Assembly: GCA_016294985.1 (NCBI GenBank) | Contig: JAECRW010000107.1 | Span: 1 to 5,675 of the forward strand | DNA: 5,675 nucleotides | Reading direction: 5' to 3' | From: Candidatus Sifarchaeum marinoarchaea | Lineage (GTDB): Archaea; Asgardarchaeota; Sifarchaeia; Borrarchaeales; Borrarchaeaceae | In this document: positions 1 through 5,470 of the stretch, piece after piece | Numbering within the stretch: position 1 is the stretch's first letter | Layout: every line of letters begins with the position of its first letter | Notes under the pieces: model-generated | Seen by the model: only the letters and a program-made list of their open reading frames with translations | The model's database searches: none | What the model was told of the DNA's origin: nothing | Translations under genes and position numbers: made by a program

Positions 1-7
1 TATCATT

Positions 8-361
8 TTATAAACGGCAAAAGTCGTGAGTATCAAAAACGCGCGCTATGACGGACTCATGAAGACGATTGTTATTGCTTAGTTTTTCTGTCCCAAGTTC
101 TTCGCTTGTTGGAATTATAAATTTCTCATCGGGTTTTTCCGTTGACTCGGATAATTCCACAAAAAAATTCTTCTAATCGTTCCTTTATTGCTTTTGATAA
201 TTTTTATGGTATTAGGAGGTATCGGCGAAATGCAGAACCACCCACTCGTGTTTTTTAGGAAATTCTACCTGAAACACTATGGAAAACCTATTTTCAGGTA
301 GTATCAAATTTATCTTAGCCTTCTTTTTTCTTTTCTTTTTTTCGACGCTCGTTACTATGAG
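8..361 (-). pseudogene. Frameshifted gene for a small (about 105-aa) uncharacterised protein
   Basis: I do not recognise the family. The minus strand carries a clearly protein-like sequence that must be read through three single-base skips. The first part begins with a lysine-rich stretch, then AKINLILPENRFSIVFQ, then VEFPKKHEWVVLHFADTS, and ends at a TAA. Skipping one base near 214 gives NTIK; skipping one in the five-base run 201-205 gives LSKAIKERLEEFF; skipping one in the seven-base run 161-167 gives VELSESTEKPDEKF, continuing through IIPTSEELGTEKLS to IARVFDTHDFCRL and a TAA at 8-10. All three shifts are +1 within 54 bases, so the first frame is restored. No convincing ATG start is visible. 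The first frame is open from 361; a TTG lies at 305-307, and a GTG at 366-368 would need a fourth shift in the purine tract. The product looks like a small soluble alpha/beta protein. It is either a decaying gene or an intact gene hit by homopolymer sequencing errors. Confidence 0.6.
265..301. repeat. Perfect 10-bp inverted repeat, 17-base spacer
   Basis: CTACCTGAAA at 265-274 is the exact reverse complement of TTTCAGGTAG at 292-301. It lies inside the broken gene, in the part encoding LPENRFSIVFQVE. A transcript could fold here into a 10-bp stem. The role is unknown and chance is possible. Confidence 0.6.
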
Positions 362-466
362 CTATCACTAGGACTCTATAATACTATTTTAGTGCCCTAC
401 ATTTATTCTGCAAAATGCAATGTAAATAATAGAAATAGATGTGCTAACACTACTTCCGATAATTAA

Positions 467-474
467 TTATAAAT
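467..474 (+). promoter_or_regulatory. Candidate TATA box for the methyltransferase gene
   Basis: TTATAAAT matches an archaeal TATA box. Expected initiation about 25 bases downstream falls around 496-500, giving an almost leaderless transcript that would include little of the SD. A second TATA-like element (CTATAATA, about 376-383) would give a leader of roughly 95 bases and is an alternative. Confidence 0.35.
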
Positions 475-491
475 GAAAATAATAGTGTTCT

Positions 492-497
492 GGGGAG
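492..497 (+). promoter_or_regulatory. Ribosome binding site of the methyltransferase gene
   Basis: GGGGAG lies four bases before the ATG at 502 and supports that start. Confidence 0.55.
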
Positions 498-501
498 AAC
501 A

Positions 502-1260
502 ATGAGCAAAGATTTCAAGAAATGGTTTGATGATTACTCTGCCATATACGATTCCTTCGACGAGCACTTAGAACATAAGGATAAGAACAGCGAAATACTT
601 TTCAATCACCTCCAGAACTTAGGTCAAAATCCTGTGATTTGCGATGTGGGAACTGGGACTGGCAATAGTATAATCTCTTTGCAGAAGTTATTGAATAAGA
701 ATATGATAAGGGGAGAATACGTTGGTATAGACATTTCTAGCAAAATGCTAAAACACCTAAGAGTAAAAAACAAAGAAATCCACACTATTTGTGCAGATAT
801 GAAGTATTTACCTTTCATTTCAGACTGTATAGATTGTCAAACTTTCTATTTTTCTATTCATTTGGCTAGAAATGAAGATTTCGATGTAACTCTTAGAGAA
901 ACGAGCCGAGTTCTCCGTAATGGCGTTGGAAAATTAGTTATTGTCACAATCAAGCCAAATTCTCCCTTTAATAAATTACGTGATCACCTTAAAGGAAAAA
1001 AGAGATCTTTATTAAGCGAGCAATTCCTCATAGAAAAATTAAAATCACTTGACCTTCAAATAGACTTCACCACTATTGTTACAAATGCTTTGTTCTTCGA
1101 AACTATTAATGATGTCATTACTTTTTTTGAGGAGAGGGGAATATCAACTAAGAATAGAGACGAAGTAGTGAAGATATTGAAACAATATGCTAGCTTTACT
1201 GAGGAAGGAATCGAAATCGCTATTAAGGATTTAGTATTCGTTGCATCTAAGCAATTATAA
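502..1260 (+). CDS. Class I SAM-dependent methyltransferase
   Basis: This 252-aa protein has the Rossmann-like fold signature of class I S-adenosylmethionine-dependent methyltransferases. Motif I is VICDVGTGTG at residues 45-54, the glycine-rich loop that holds SAM. The acidic residue after strand 2 is D77 in YVGIDIS, expected to bind the ribose. D99 in CADMKYLPF contacts the adenine in this family. A late strand follows in VLRNGVGKLVIVTIKP. The N-terminal FDDYSAIYDSF resembles the helix that precedes the domain in UbiE/BioC-like (Methyltransf_11/25) enzymes. The C-terminal ~80 residues are divergent and probably set the substrate, which cannot be named from the sequence. The protein has no signal peptide or membrane segment, so it is likely cytosolic. 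ATG at 502 has a good SD. It stands alone, convergent with the GyrI-like gene 58 bases downstream, and no obvious terminator lies between them. The family is secure; the function is not. Confidence 0.9.
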   Translation: MSKDFKKWFDDYSAIYDSFDEHLEHKDKNSEILFNHLQNLGQNPVICDVGTGTGNSIISLQKLLNKNMIRGEYVGIDISSKMLKHLRVKNKEIHTICADMKYLPFISDCIDCQTFYFSIHLARNEDFDVTLRETSRVLRNGVGKLVIVTIKPNSPFNKLRDHLKGKKRSLLSEQFLIEKLKSLDLQIDFTTIVTNALFFETINDVITFFEERGISTKNRDEVVKILKQYASFTEEGIEIAIKDLVFVASKQL

Positions 1261-1318
1261 ACTCACAATTACAAATTAGAACAGTAGGATTTGCCTTAAT
1301 GATAATTGAGAGCAACAG

Positions 1319-1822
1319 TCATCTAACTTTTCTTATAGGCAAATATAAACCTATAGTCCATTTAGATAGATCGTTTTTTTGCATGAAATTAGTTATTGCC
1401 CCTTTTTCTGCTGTATGTTCTTCAAGCCATTGAACATTGCTGTCATATTCATACATGTTTTCTTCCATCCATGATTCTGACTCTGTGTGAAATACATTCC
1501 AACCTTGTCTGGAAATAAAATCAATCAATAGCATTTCTGTAACAGCAAATAAACCACCATTGAACTCCTTAATTTTGATTTTATCATCACCTTCAAGATC
1601 ATCATCCAATGGCATCCACACTTCGTATCCATATATGGGATTATTTTCAGAAGGAATAGGATTGTTAAATCCAAAGAAATTATTCTTCATATCTTTGTTT
1701 AAAAGATTCTTTTCATTTGCCCATTCAATTATTTCTTTGAAAGCATTTATCTCTGGATTTTCGCCTACATACTGAAAAGAGGCTACTTTCATTGGTTTAA
1801 GTTCAACAACTTTGATTTCCAA
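1319..1822 (-). CDS. Stand-alone GyrI-like small-molecule-binding domain protein
   Basis: This 167-aa protein matches the GyrI-like / AraC effector-binding (SOUL-like) fold. It has VVELKPMKVASFQYVG at residues 5-20, then an IIEWANEKNLL helix (31-41), IYGYEVWMPL (63-72), NGGLFAV (88-94), VQWLEEH, and the closing WTIGLYLPIRK (155-165). These are the usual landmarks of the family in their usual order. Members bind small, often amphipathic or drug-like molecules. Some inhibit gyrase, some are ligand domains of regulators, and some have been reported as hydrolases. This copy has no DNA-binding domain, so it would act as a binding or enzymatic module. The start is TTG at 1820-1822, supported by an SD six bases upstream. 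It lies 102 bases downstream of the SDR gene on the same strand. The ligand is unknown. Confidence 0.85.
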   Translation of the reverse strand: MEIKVVELKPMKVASFQYVGENPEINAFKEIIEWANEKNLLNKDMKNNFFGFNNPIPSENNPIYGYEVWMPLDDDLEGDDKIKIKEFNGGLFAVTEMLLIDFISRQGWNVFHTESESWMEENMYEYDSNVQWLEEHTAEKGAITNFMQKNDLSKWTIGLYLPIRKVR

Positions 1823-1828
1823 TTCAAT

Positions 1829-1834
1829 TCACCT
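1829..1834 (-). promoter_or_regulatory. Ribosome binding site deciding the TTG start of the GyrI-like gene
   Basis: On the minus strand AGGTGA sits six bases before TTG. No ATG lies near the SD, so TTG is the likely start. Confidence 0.6.
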
Positions 1835-1924
1835 TAATTATACTTACCAATTCCATCTTATTTCTTACATCTAAACTATCAATAATCCAAAGTCACGAAC
1901 AAGAACACTGATAATCTACTTTGC

Positions 1925-2680
1925 TCAATACTTTGATCTCCCGCCAGAAATACTATAAGCTTGACGTGTTATGAAGTTAGCGGCATCTGAAACTAAGAAT
2001 TTGACTAAATCGGCTACTTCCTCGGGTTTTCCAAGTCTACCTACCGGGATTTTTTCTGTTAAGAATTTAATTTGCTCTTCTCCTAAACCTAAAGTCAGCT
2101 CTGTTGCGATCAGGGCAGGACAAATACAATTGACATTTATTCCGTTTTTAACCACCTCTTCTGCCAAAGCTTTTGTAAAGCCTATAATTCCCGATTTGGC
2201 AGCGCAATAAGCAGTCATGTTAGCATTACCTTCCTTACCAGCAATGCTGGCTATGTTAACAATTTTTCCATATTCGTTCTCTAACATATGAGGAATAACT
2301 GCCTGAGAACAGAGGAATGTTCCTTTCAAATCGACATTTATGACTCGGTCCCAATCGTCCTCGCTTAAATTTTGAACTGGTACCATCGGACCAGAGATTC
2401 CTGCATTATTTACAAGAATATCAATTTTTCCATACTTTTCTAATGTGAGTCTTACCATATGCTCGACGGCGTTCTTATTAGAAACATCAGCGAGAATTAC
2501 AGTAGCTTCTCCACCTTTGGATTCTATCTCCTTAGCAACTTCTTTTGCGTTTTCCTCTGCAATATCGTTAATTACTAATTTCGCTCCATCTCTAGCTAAG
2601 GATTGGGCTATAGCACGACCAATTCCCTGACCAGCGCCTGTAACTATGGCGACTTTATCAGAAAGATCAACTTTCAGCAT
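1925..2680 (-). CDS. Short-chain dehydrogenase/reductase (SDR), FabG-like
   Basis: This is a classical SDR of 251 aa, the usual family length, a cytosolic NAD(P)-dependent oxidoreductase. Visible motifs, numbered from the ATG at 2678-2680: cofactor loop TGAGQGIG (14-21), acidic D39 ending strand 2 in VINDI, NNAG (91-94), and the catalytic tetrad N115, S145, Y158 and K162 (YCAAK). D39 suggests a preference for NAD over NADP, by family rule. The sequence is close to FabG-type 3-oxoacyl reductases, but many sugar, polyol and hydroxyacyl-CoA dehydrogenases look alike, so the substrate is open. Two details are less usual: the PG after strand 6 is PA (CPALIATE), and the C-terminus ends in SGGRSKY. 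The open frame extends to a GTG at 2687-2689, but that GTG is part of the SD, so the ATG is preferred. It has its own promoter. The GyrI-like gene follows 102 bases downstream and may be co-transcribed. Confidence 0.93.
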   Translation of the reverse strand: MLKVDLSDKVAIVTGAGQGIGRAIAQSLARDGAKLVINDIAEENAKEVAKEIESKGGEATVILADVSNKNAVEHMVRLTLEKYGKIDILVNNAGISGPMVPVQNLSEDDWDRVINVDLKGTFLCSQAVIPHMLENEYGKIVNIASIAGKEGNANMTAYCAAKSGIIGFTKALAEEVVKNGINVNCICPALIATELTLGLGEEQIKFLTEKIPVGRLGKPEEVADLVKFLVSDAANFITRQAYSISGGRSKY

Positions 2681-2686
2681 TGAACT

Positions 2687-2692
2687 CACCTC
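2687..2692 (-). promoter_or_regulatory. Ribosome binding site of the SDR gene
   Basis: GAGGTG on the minus strand lies six bases before the ATG at 2680. It overlaps the in-frame GTG, which excludes that GTG as the likely start. Confidence 0.7.
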
Positions 2693-2711
2693 TTTACCAG
2701 TTTGTACTTAC

Positions 2712-2723
2712 TATAATATATAT
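2712..2723 (-). promoter_or_regulatory. TATA box of the SDR gene
   Basis: The AT-only stretch reads ATATATATTATA on the minus strand, about 32-43 bases before the ATG. Initiation about 25 bases downstream would give a short leader starting just at or before the SD. It begins immediately after the original stop codon (2724-2726) of the transporter gene. Confidence 0.5.
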
Positions 2724-3602
2724 CTACTCTAAGCTGCTATACTGTTGCACAAATATCCCAACTACAATAAGGATAAGCCCAATCACAGTTGAGAACAGTA
2801 TTTGTTCACCCACAAAAAAGTAGATAAAAACAAGTTATAAAAAGGGTGATAAATAAATCAGATTACTTACACGTGCAGTTGTTTTTGAAAATTTTAAGGC
2901 TTTAAGCCAAATTACAAAAGTGATTCCCATTTCAAAGATACCAACATAAGTTGCTCCTAAAAGTCCAATTAGAGAAACCATTACTGTTGAAAAGATAAGG
3001 GTTGCAATCAAAATAAAAATAAAACCAAATGTGAAGTTTAGGAATAATTTTGTTACTTCATCTCTTTTGTCCTTAGTATTGTAAATCCAAAACAATGCCC
3101 AGATTCCTGAAGAACCAACAGCTAAAGACACAGCAAGAGGATCAGAAAACTTTAATGAGGTTAAATCACCTCTCGTGCCAATTACAACTACTCCGATGAA
3201 ACTGATAATGAGTGCAAGAACACTAGTGAATTTTATTTTCTGCTTAAGCAACGGAACAGATAATAAAGCGATAGCTATTCCCCAAGTGTAATTCAAAGCC
3301 TGCGCCTCTTGAGCAGGAAGTAGCGAATACGCTTTCAGTAGTATAACGTAGTACAGAAAAGGGTTCAGAAAACCAAGTAGTGCAGAATTCAAATAATCGG
3401 TTCTTGAATATGTTTTCAATAGAATTAGTTGTTTTTGAATTAGTAAAACAGCGAAAAAAACGGCATTTGAAACAATTGAAGCATAAAATAATAGTTGGAG
3501 AAAATCCAAATACCTTAATGTAATTTTAAAAGCTGATGCTACAGTTGACCATAACAATACGGCTGTGAGCGCATATGTATATGCCTGTTTTTGGTTTTTC
3601 AT
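2724..3602 (-). pseudogene. EamA/DMT-family transporter interrupted by an in-frame TAA
   Basis: This is a drug/metabolite transporter superfamily (EamA) permease with ten predicted membrane helices in two EamA repeats. The uninterrupted part, 2835-3602, encodes 255 aa, starting MKNQKQAYTY and ending NLIYLSPFL, shorter than the usual ~290-300 aa. The TAA at 2835-2837 is in frame with a continuation, LVFIYFFVGEQ, then ILFSTVIGLILIVVGIFVQQ, ending at TAG (2724-2726). That continuation is the normal end of EamA repeat 2: helix 9 with the conserved GE, then helix 10. The intact protein would have 292 aa, and a single C-to-A change (TCA serine to TAA) would explain the break. Without helices 9 and 10 the product is probably non-functional. 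Substrates of the family (amino acids, metabolites, drugs) cannot be predicted. The ATG at 3600-3602 has no SD; a TATA-like box about 25 bases upstream suggests a leaderless mRNA. A sequencing error or strain variant is the main alternative. Confidence 0.85.
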
Positions 3603-3622
3603 AAGAAGGAATTAATTTTAAG

Positions 3623-3630
3623 TTTAATAT
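3623..3630 (-). promoter_or_regulatory. Candidate TATA box for a leaderless transporter mRNA
   Basis: ATATTAAA on the minus strand is centred about 25 bases before the ATG at 3602. The absence of an SD there fits leaderless initiation. Confidence 0.4.
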
Positions 3631-3731
3631 TGATTTGCGAAAGTTGCCAAACCAAAAATATGGAAAAGGGCTATGTTTCAACTTATGTTAGTGACTGTGC
3701 CTCGTTCCTCCCCAGCTTAAAAGTCTTAGCC

Positions 3732-4430
3732 CTACAGAATCTTTTTTGCTTCTTCGGCATATTTCTTTAGTTTTGAGAGTGAGATGCCAGTTTCCTGTGA
3801 AAGTTTCTCAAGGTCTGCATCAGCATATCCAACTAAATCTTCGATAGATGTACAACCTGCCTCTACCAATTTGTCCGCTGTCTTTTGGCCAACGCCAGGA
3901 AGGTCAGTGAGTTCTAATTCGAGGTCTAATTCGAGGTCTTCTGGAGTTATCTCTAGTTCTTCTTCTACTAGTACCTTTTTAGGCTTCTTCTTTGGCTTTT
4001 CCTCTACGCCAATTTTGTCTAACTCTGCTTCCAAGTCAGTCTCCAATGAAGGTTCAACTAATTCTAGCTCTGATTCTAGTAATTCTTCTTCGGGAATCTC
4101 TTCTTCCATGCCTTTCCACTCTGCGCTGAATATTACAACAACACCAGTTGGTATGAGTTTAAAATTCACTAATAGCGTTGCTTCTTCATCAAATTCAAGT
4201 TCAGCAACATATCCCCTTCGCTTTCGAATACCAGTTGGGTAAGAAATTTCGAAGTATACAGAAGAAATCTGTCCTTCTTGGATGGTTCGCTTGATCTTAC
4301 GCTTGGAAATACCATATTCAGCGAATTCTTGAAAAATTCGCTTGCCTGGAAACTTGATCTGTCCTGTTTTGACTAAGCTTCTGATTAGTTCGTCTTGCTG
4401 TCTTGAAAGTCTGGACTCATATAAACTCAA
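3732..4430 (-). CDS. Helix-hairpin-helix protein with conserved N-terminal domain and acidic linker
   Basis: This predicted cytosolic protein has 232 aa from the TTG at 4428-4430. It has three parts. Residues 1 to about 107 form a basic, probably globular domain that I do not recognise: an N-terminal helix, a basic helix near GISKRKIKR, then strands including SVYFEISYPTGIRKRRGYV and VVVIFSAEW. Residues about 108-172 are a Glu/Leu-rich acidic linker with one basic patch, KPKKKPKK. The last ~60 residues are an HHH domain, DLPGVGQKTADKLVEAG followed by TSIEDLVGYADADLEKL and a final helix. They resemble the helix-hairpin-helix modules of RadA N-termini and NusA or RNA-polymerase alpha C-termini. 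Such domains bind DNA or proteins, so a nucleic-acid-related role is an inference. The frame is open to a TTG at 4452-4454, but that codon lies upstream of the SD and probably before the transcript start. The TTG ten bases after AGGAGG is preferred. Confidence 0.8.
   Translation of the reverse strand: MSLYESRLSRQQDELIRSLVKTGQIKFPGKRIFQEFAEYGISKRKIKRTIQEGQISSVYFEISYPTGIRKRRGYVAELEFDEEATLLVNFKLIPTGVVVIFSAEWKGMEEEIPEEELLESELELVEPSLETDLEAELDKIGVEEKPKKKPKKVLVEEELEITPEDLELDLELELTDLPGVGQKTADKLVEAGCTSIEDLVGYADADLEKLSQETGISLSKLKKYAEEAKKIL
3913..3936. repeat. Tandem 12-bp direct repeat inside the acidic linker
   Basis: TCTAATTCGAGG occurs twice back to back (3913-3924 and 3925-3936), encoding the repeated DLEL of the linker just before the HHH domain. 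The exact identity suggests a recent in-frame duplication; the linker may vary in length between strains. Confidence 0.75.
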
Positions 4431-4440
4431 TCGCCTGTTG

Positions 4441-4446
4441 CCTCCT
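4441..4446 (-). promoter_or_regulatory. Ribosome binding site of the HHH gene
   Basis: AGGAGG on the minus strand is the strongest SD in the window, ten bases before TTG 4430. In the longer reading it would encode residues 4-5 (Gly-Gly) of the protein. Confidence 0.65.
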
Positions 4447-4470
4447 AAAAACAAAAGGATTTTTCGTAAC

Positions 4471-4477
4471 TTAAATA
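4471..4477 (-). promoter_or_regulatory. Candidate TATA box of the HHH gene
   Basis: TATTTAA on the minus strand would direct initiation near 4448, just before the SD, giving a leader of about 20 bases. This supports the shorter start at 4430 and excludes the TTG at 4454 from the mRNA. Confidence 0.45.
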
Positions 4478-4538
4478 CAGCGGAGCACCAACGGATTTAA
4501 TCGTTGGATGAATGCGAATACACTAAAAATAATCTGGG

Positions 4539-4559
4539 TTTATAATTCTTGCGCAAGAA
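4539..4559. promoter_or_regulatory. TATA-like box abutting a perfect 14-bp palindrome
   Basis: TTTATAAT (4539-4546) runs directly into TTCTTGCGCAAGAA (4546-4559), which is self-complementary. A dimeric regulator could bind here. On the minus strand, TTATAAA would start a transcript near 4517 that could serve the HHH gene with an ~87-base leader. On the plus strand it would start an antisense or small RNA near 4570. Neither is demonstrated. Confidence 0.35.
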
Positions 4560-4796
4560 GAACTTCCCAATTGTTAGGGTGCAGTTCGTATATTTTTTAA
4601 ATCAGTTTTAGTGTTGACAAGACTTGCTCTCGCATGATATTAAAGACAATAATCGGGCATTAATAGCTCCTTCGTTGCTTTAAACAACATAATGACGATC
4701 TAAATCGTTTTAATAAAGAATTTATGTCAACTAACAAATTAATTATGATTTAAAAGAATTTCAATCGTCCTTAATGCATATACACCGAAAATTGCC

Positions 4797-5084
4797 CTAT
4801 TCAAAGTGATTAAAAGTCGTGCAAAATTGAAAAATAACCGAAAAAAGTTCATCTTTTTCAACATTTCCCACGATCCTTGTAACACCTGGAAATATTAACG
4901 TGGGACATGCTAGTATGCTATATTCCTCGGCGAGATGGGGTTCTATTGTTACATCAATTTCTCGAATCTCTAAATTTAGTTTTGTTTCTTCAACTATCTC
5001 TCTGAGATGGCGCTCTACAACGTGGCAAAATAGACAATAAGGAGATGTAAAATAGAGAATTTCATGCTGTTTTATTATATTCAT
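4797..5084 (-). CDS. Small thioredoxin/glutaredoxin-fold protein with CxxC
   Basis: This 95-aa protein has the length of a minimal glutaredoxin/thioredoxin-like fold. Strand HEILYFTSPYC leads into the redox motif C17-L-F-C20 at the start of helix 1. A second strand follows (LNLEIREIDVT), then the cis-proline loop ILACPTLIFPG with P61, and IVGN with G73 before the last helix. By family it should carry out cytosolic thiol-disulfide exchange, but the partner is unknown. The CLFC centre and a cysteine (C60) just before the cis-proline differ from classical thioredoxin (CGPC, Ile/Thr-Pro). The frame is open to ATGs at 5156 and 5132, which would add 24 or 16 residues. Neither has an SD, while the ATG at 5084 has GAGGGG three bases upstream and a TATA-like box about 50 bases upstream. 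The shorter start is therefore preferred, moderately. Confidence 0.8.
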   Translation of the reverse strand: MNIIKQHEILYFTSPYCLFCHVVERHLREIVEETKLNLEIREIDVTIEPHLAEEYSILACPTLIFPGVTRIVGNVEKDELFSVIFQFCTTFNHFE

Positions 5085-5087
5085 GTA

Positions 5088-5093
5088 CCCCTC
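5088..5093 (-). promoter_or_regulatory. Ribosome binding site favouring the 5084 start
   Basis: GAGGGG on the minus strand is three bases before the ATG (five if only GAGG pairs). The upstream ATGs at 5156 and 5132 have nothing comparable. Confidence 0.45.
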
Positions 5094-5132
5094 AGACCGC
5101 CTGAAAGTTCGTTGTGCTATCCACTCGTTCAT

Positions 5133-5143
5133 ATTATTTATTT
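5133..5143 (-). promoter_or_regulatory. Candidate TATA box of the thioredoxin-fold gene
   Basis: The AT-only stretch (ATAAATAAT on the minus strand) would start a transcript near 5112. That start lies downstream of the two upstream ATGs and upstream of the ATG at 5084. Confidence 0.3.
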
Positions 5144-5344
5144 TATTCGATTTCATTACATCATATTACGAAGTCAAAATTGCAGCTAAAAGAATTGTAA
5201 ATTCCTAAAAAGAAGAGTCCTTTGGAAAAAATCAGTCTACATTTTCCCTCAGGATTTAGCAGAACAACATATAAAGCAAATAAGAAGATATCTCACTAAA
5301 AAATGGCAATAACCCTTCAAATATAGATATCATTTAAAAGGAAG

Positions 5345-5359
5345 TTGATAACCTATCAA
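5345..5359. repeat. Perfect inverted repeat, 6-bp arms, 3-base spacer
   Basis: TTGATA and TATCAA flank ACC. It has the size of a half-site pair for a dimeric regulator and lies one base upstream of the next inverted repeat. Confidence 0.5.
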
Positions 5360-5360
5360 A

Positions 5361-5380
5361 AAACTCTGATAACAGAGTTT
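5361..5380. repeat. Perfect inverted repeat, 8-bp arms, 4-base loop, overlapping a TATA box
   Basis: AAACTCTG (5361-5368) and CAGAGTTT (5373-5380) flank ATAA. The right arm overlaps the TATA-like box at 5378-5385, where the TFB recognition element would be. That placement fits an operator. It could also form a hairpin in a transcript. Confidence 0.6.
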
Positions 5381-5385
5381 ATATA
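5378..5385 (+). promoter_or_regulatory. Candidate TATA box of the last gene
   Basis: TTTATATA is close to the archaeal consensus; initiation would fall near 5408, giving a leader of about 60 bases. CTTATAAA at 5404-5411 is a competing box with a leader of about 35 bases. Confidence 0.45.
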
Positions 5386-5459
5386 GTAGAAATATTATTT
5401 ACTCTTATAAACAGTACCGAAACACTCATGGAGTTAATCTATAGATTATAAATCGTAAT

Positions 5460-5464
5460 GAGGT
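5460..5464 (+). promoter_or_regulatory. Ribosome binding site of the last gene
   Basis: GAGGT lies six bases before the ATG at 5471. Confidence 0.5.
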
Positions 5465-5470
5465 CTTAAA

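Larger units (their letters stand above)
4455..4796. other. Non-coding stretch between the HHH and thioredoxin-fold genes
   Basis: Both strands are rich in stops and I see no protein-like reading, tRNA or rRNA. It holds the HHH promoter, a loose inverted repeat (CCAACG 4488-4493 with CGTTGG 4502-4507), and a palindrome abutting a TATA-like box (4539-4559). The rest is AT-rich with no recognisable structure. Confidence 0.6.
5157..5470. other. Non-coding divergent region before the last gene
   Basis: It separates the minus-strand thioredoxin-fold gene from the plus-strand gene at 5471. No protein-like frame or RNA gene is visible. The left half is AT-rich without features. The right half (from 5345) holds two perfect inverted repeats and several TATA-like boxes. 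Confidence 0.6.

Noticed and set aside
321..342. Pyrimidine tract as a transcription terminator on the plus strand
   Set aside because: No plus-strand gene precedes it; it is explained as the complement of lysine codons at the start of the broken minus-strand gene.
624..818. Minus-strand open frame opposite the methyltransferase
   Set aside because: Overlaps a gene with complete family motifs and has no family features or SD of its own.
1971..2210. Plus-strand open frame opposite the SDR gene (and a similar one at 2445-2630)
   Set aside because: Shadows of a well-supported SDR gene; no motif or ribosome binding site.
2835..2837. Programmed recoding of TAA in the transporter
   Set aside because: No known archaeal recoding uses TAA, and no nearby structure suggests it; nonsense mutation or sequencing error is simpler.
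3784..4242. Long plus-strand open frame, serine-rich, opposite the HHH gene
   Set aside because: Its serine richness is the antisense image of the Glu/Leu-rich linker; no SD, no recognisable domain.
4614..4643. TTGACA followed at about 18 bases by TATTAA, resembling a bacterial sigma-70 promoter
   Set aside because: The other signals in the window are archaeal, the spacer is slightly long, and no gene lies downstream on the plus strand.
4690..4780. Short inverted repeats (for example ACGAT with ATCGT near 4694-4707) as an RNA gene or terminator
   Set aside because: Stems of five pairs in AT-rich sequence are expected by chance, and no T-run follows consistently.
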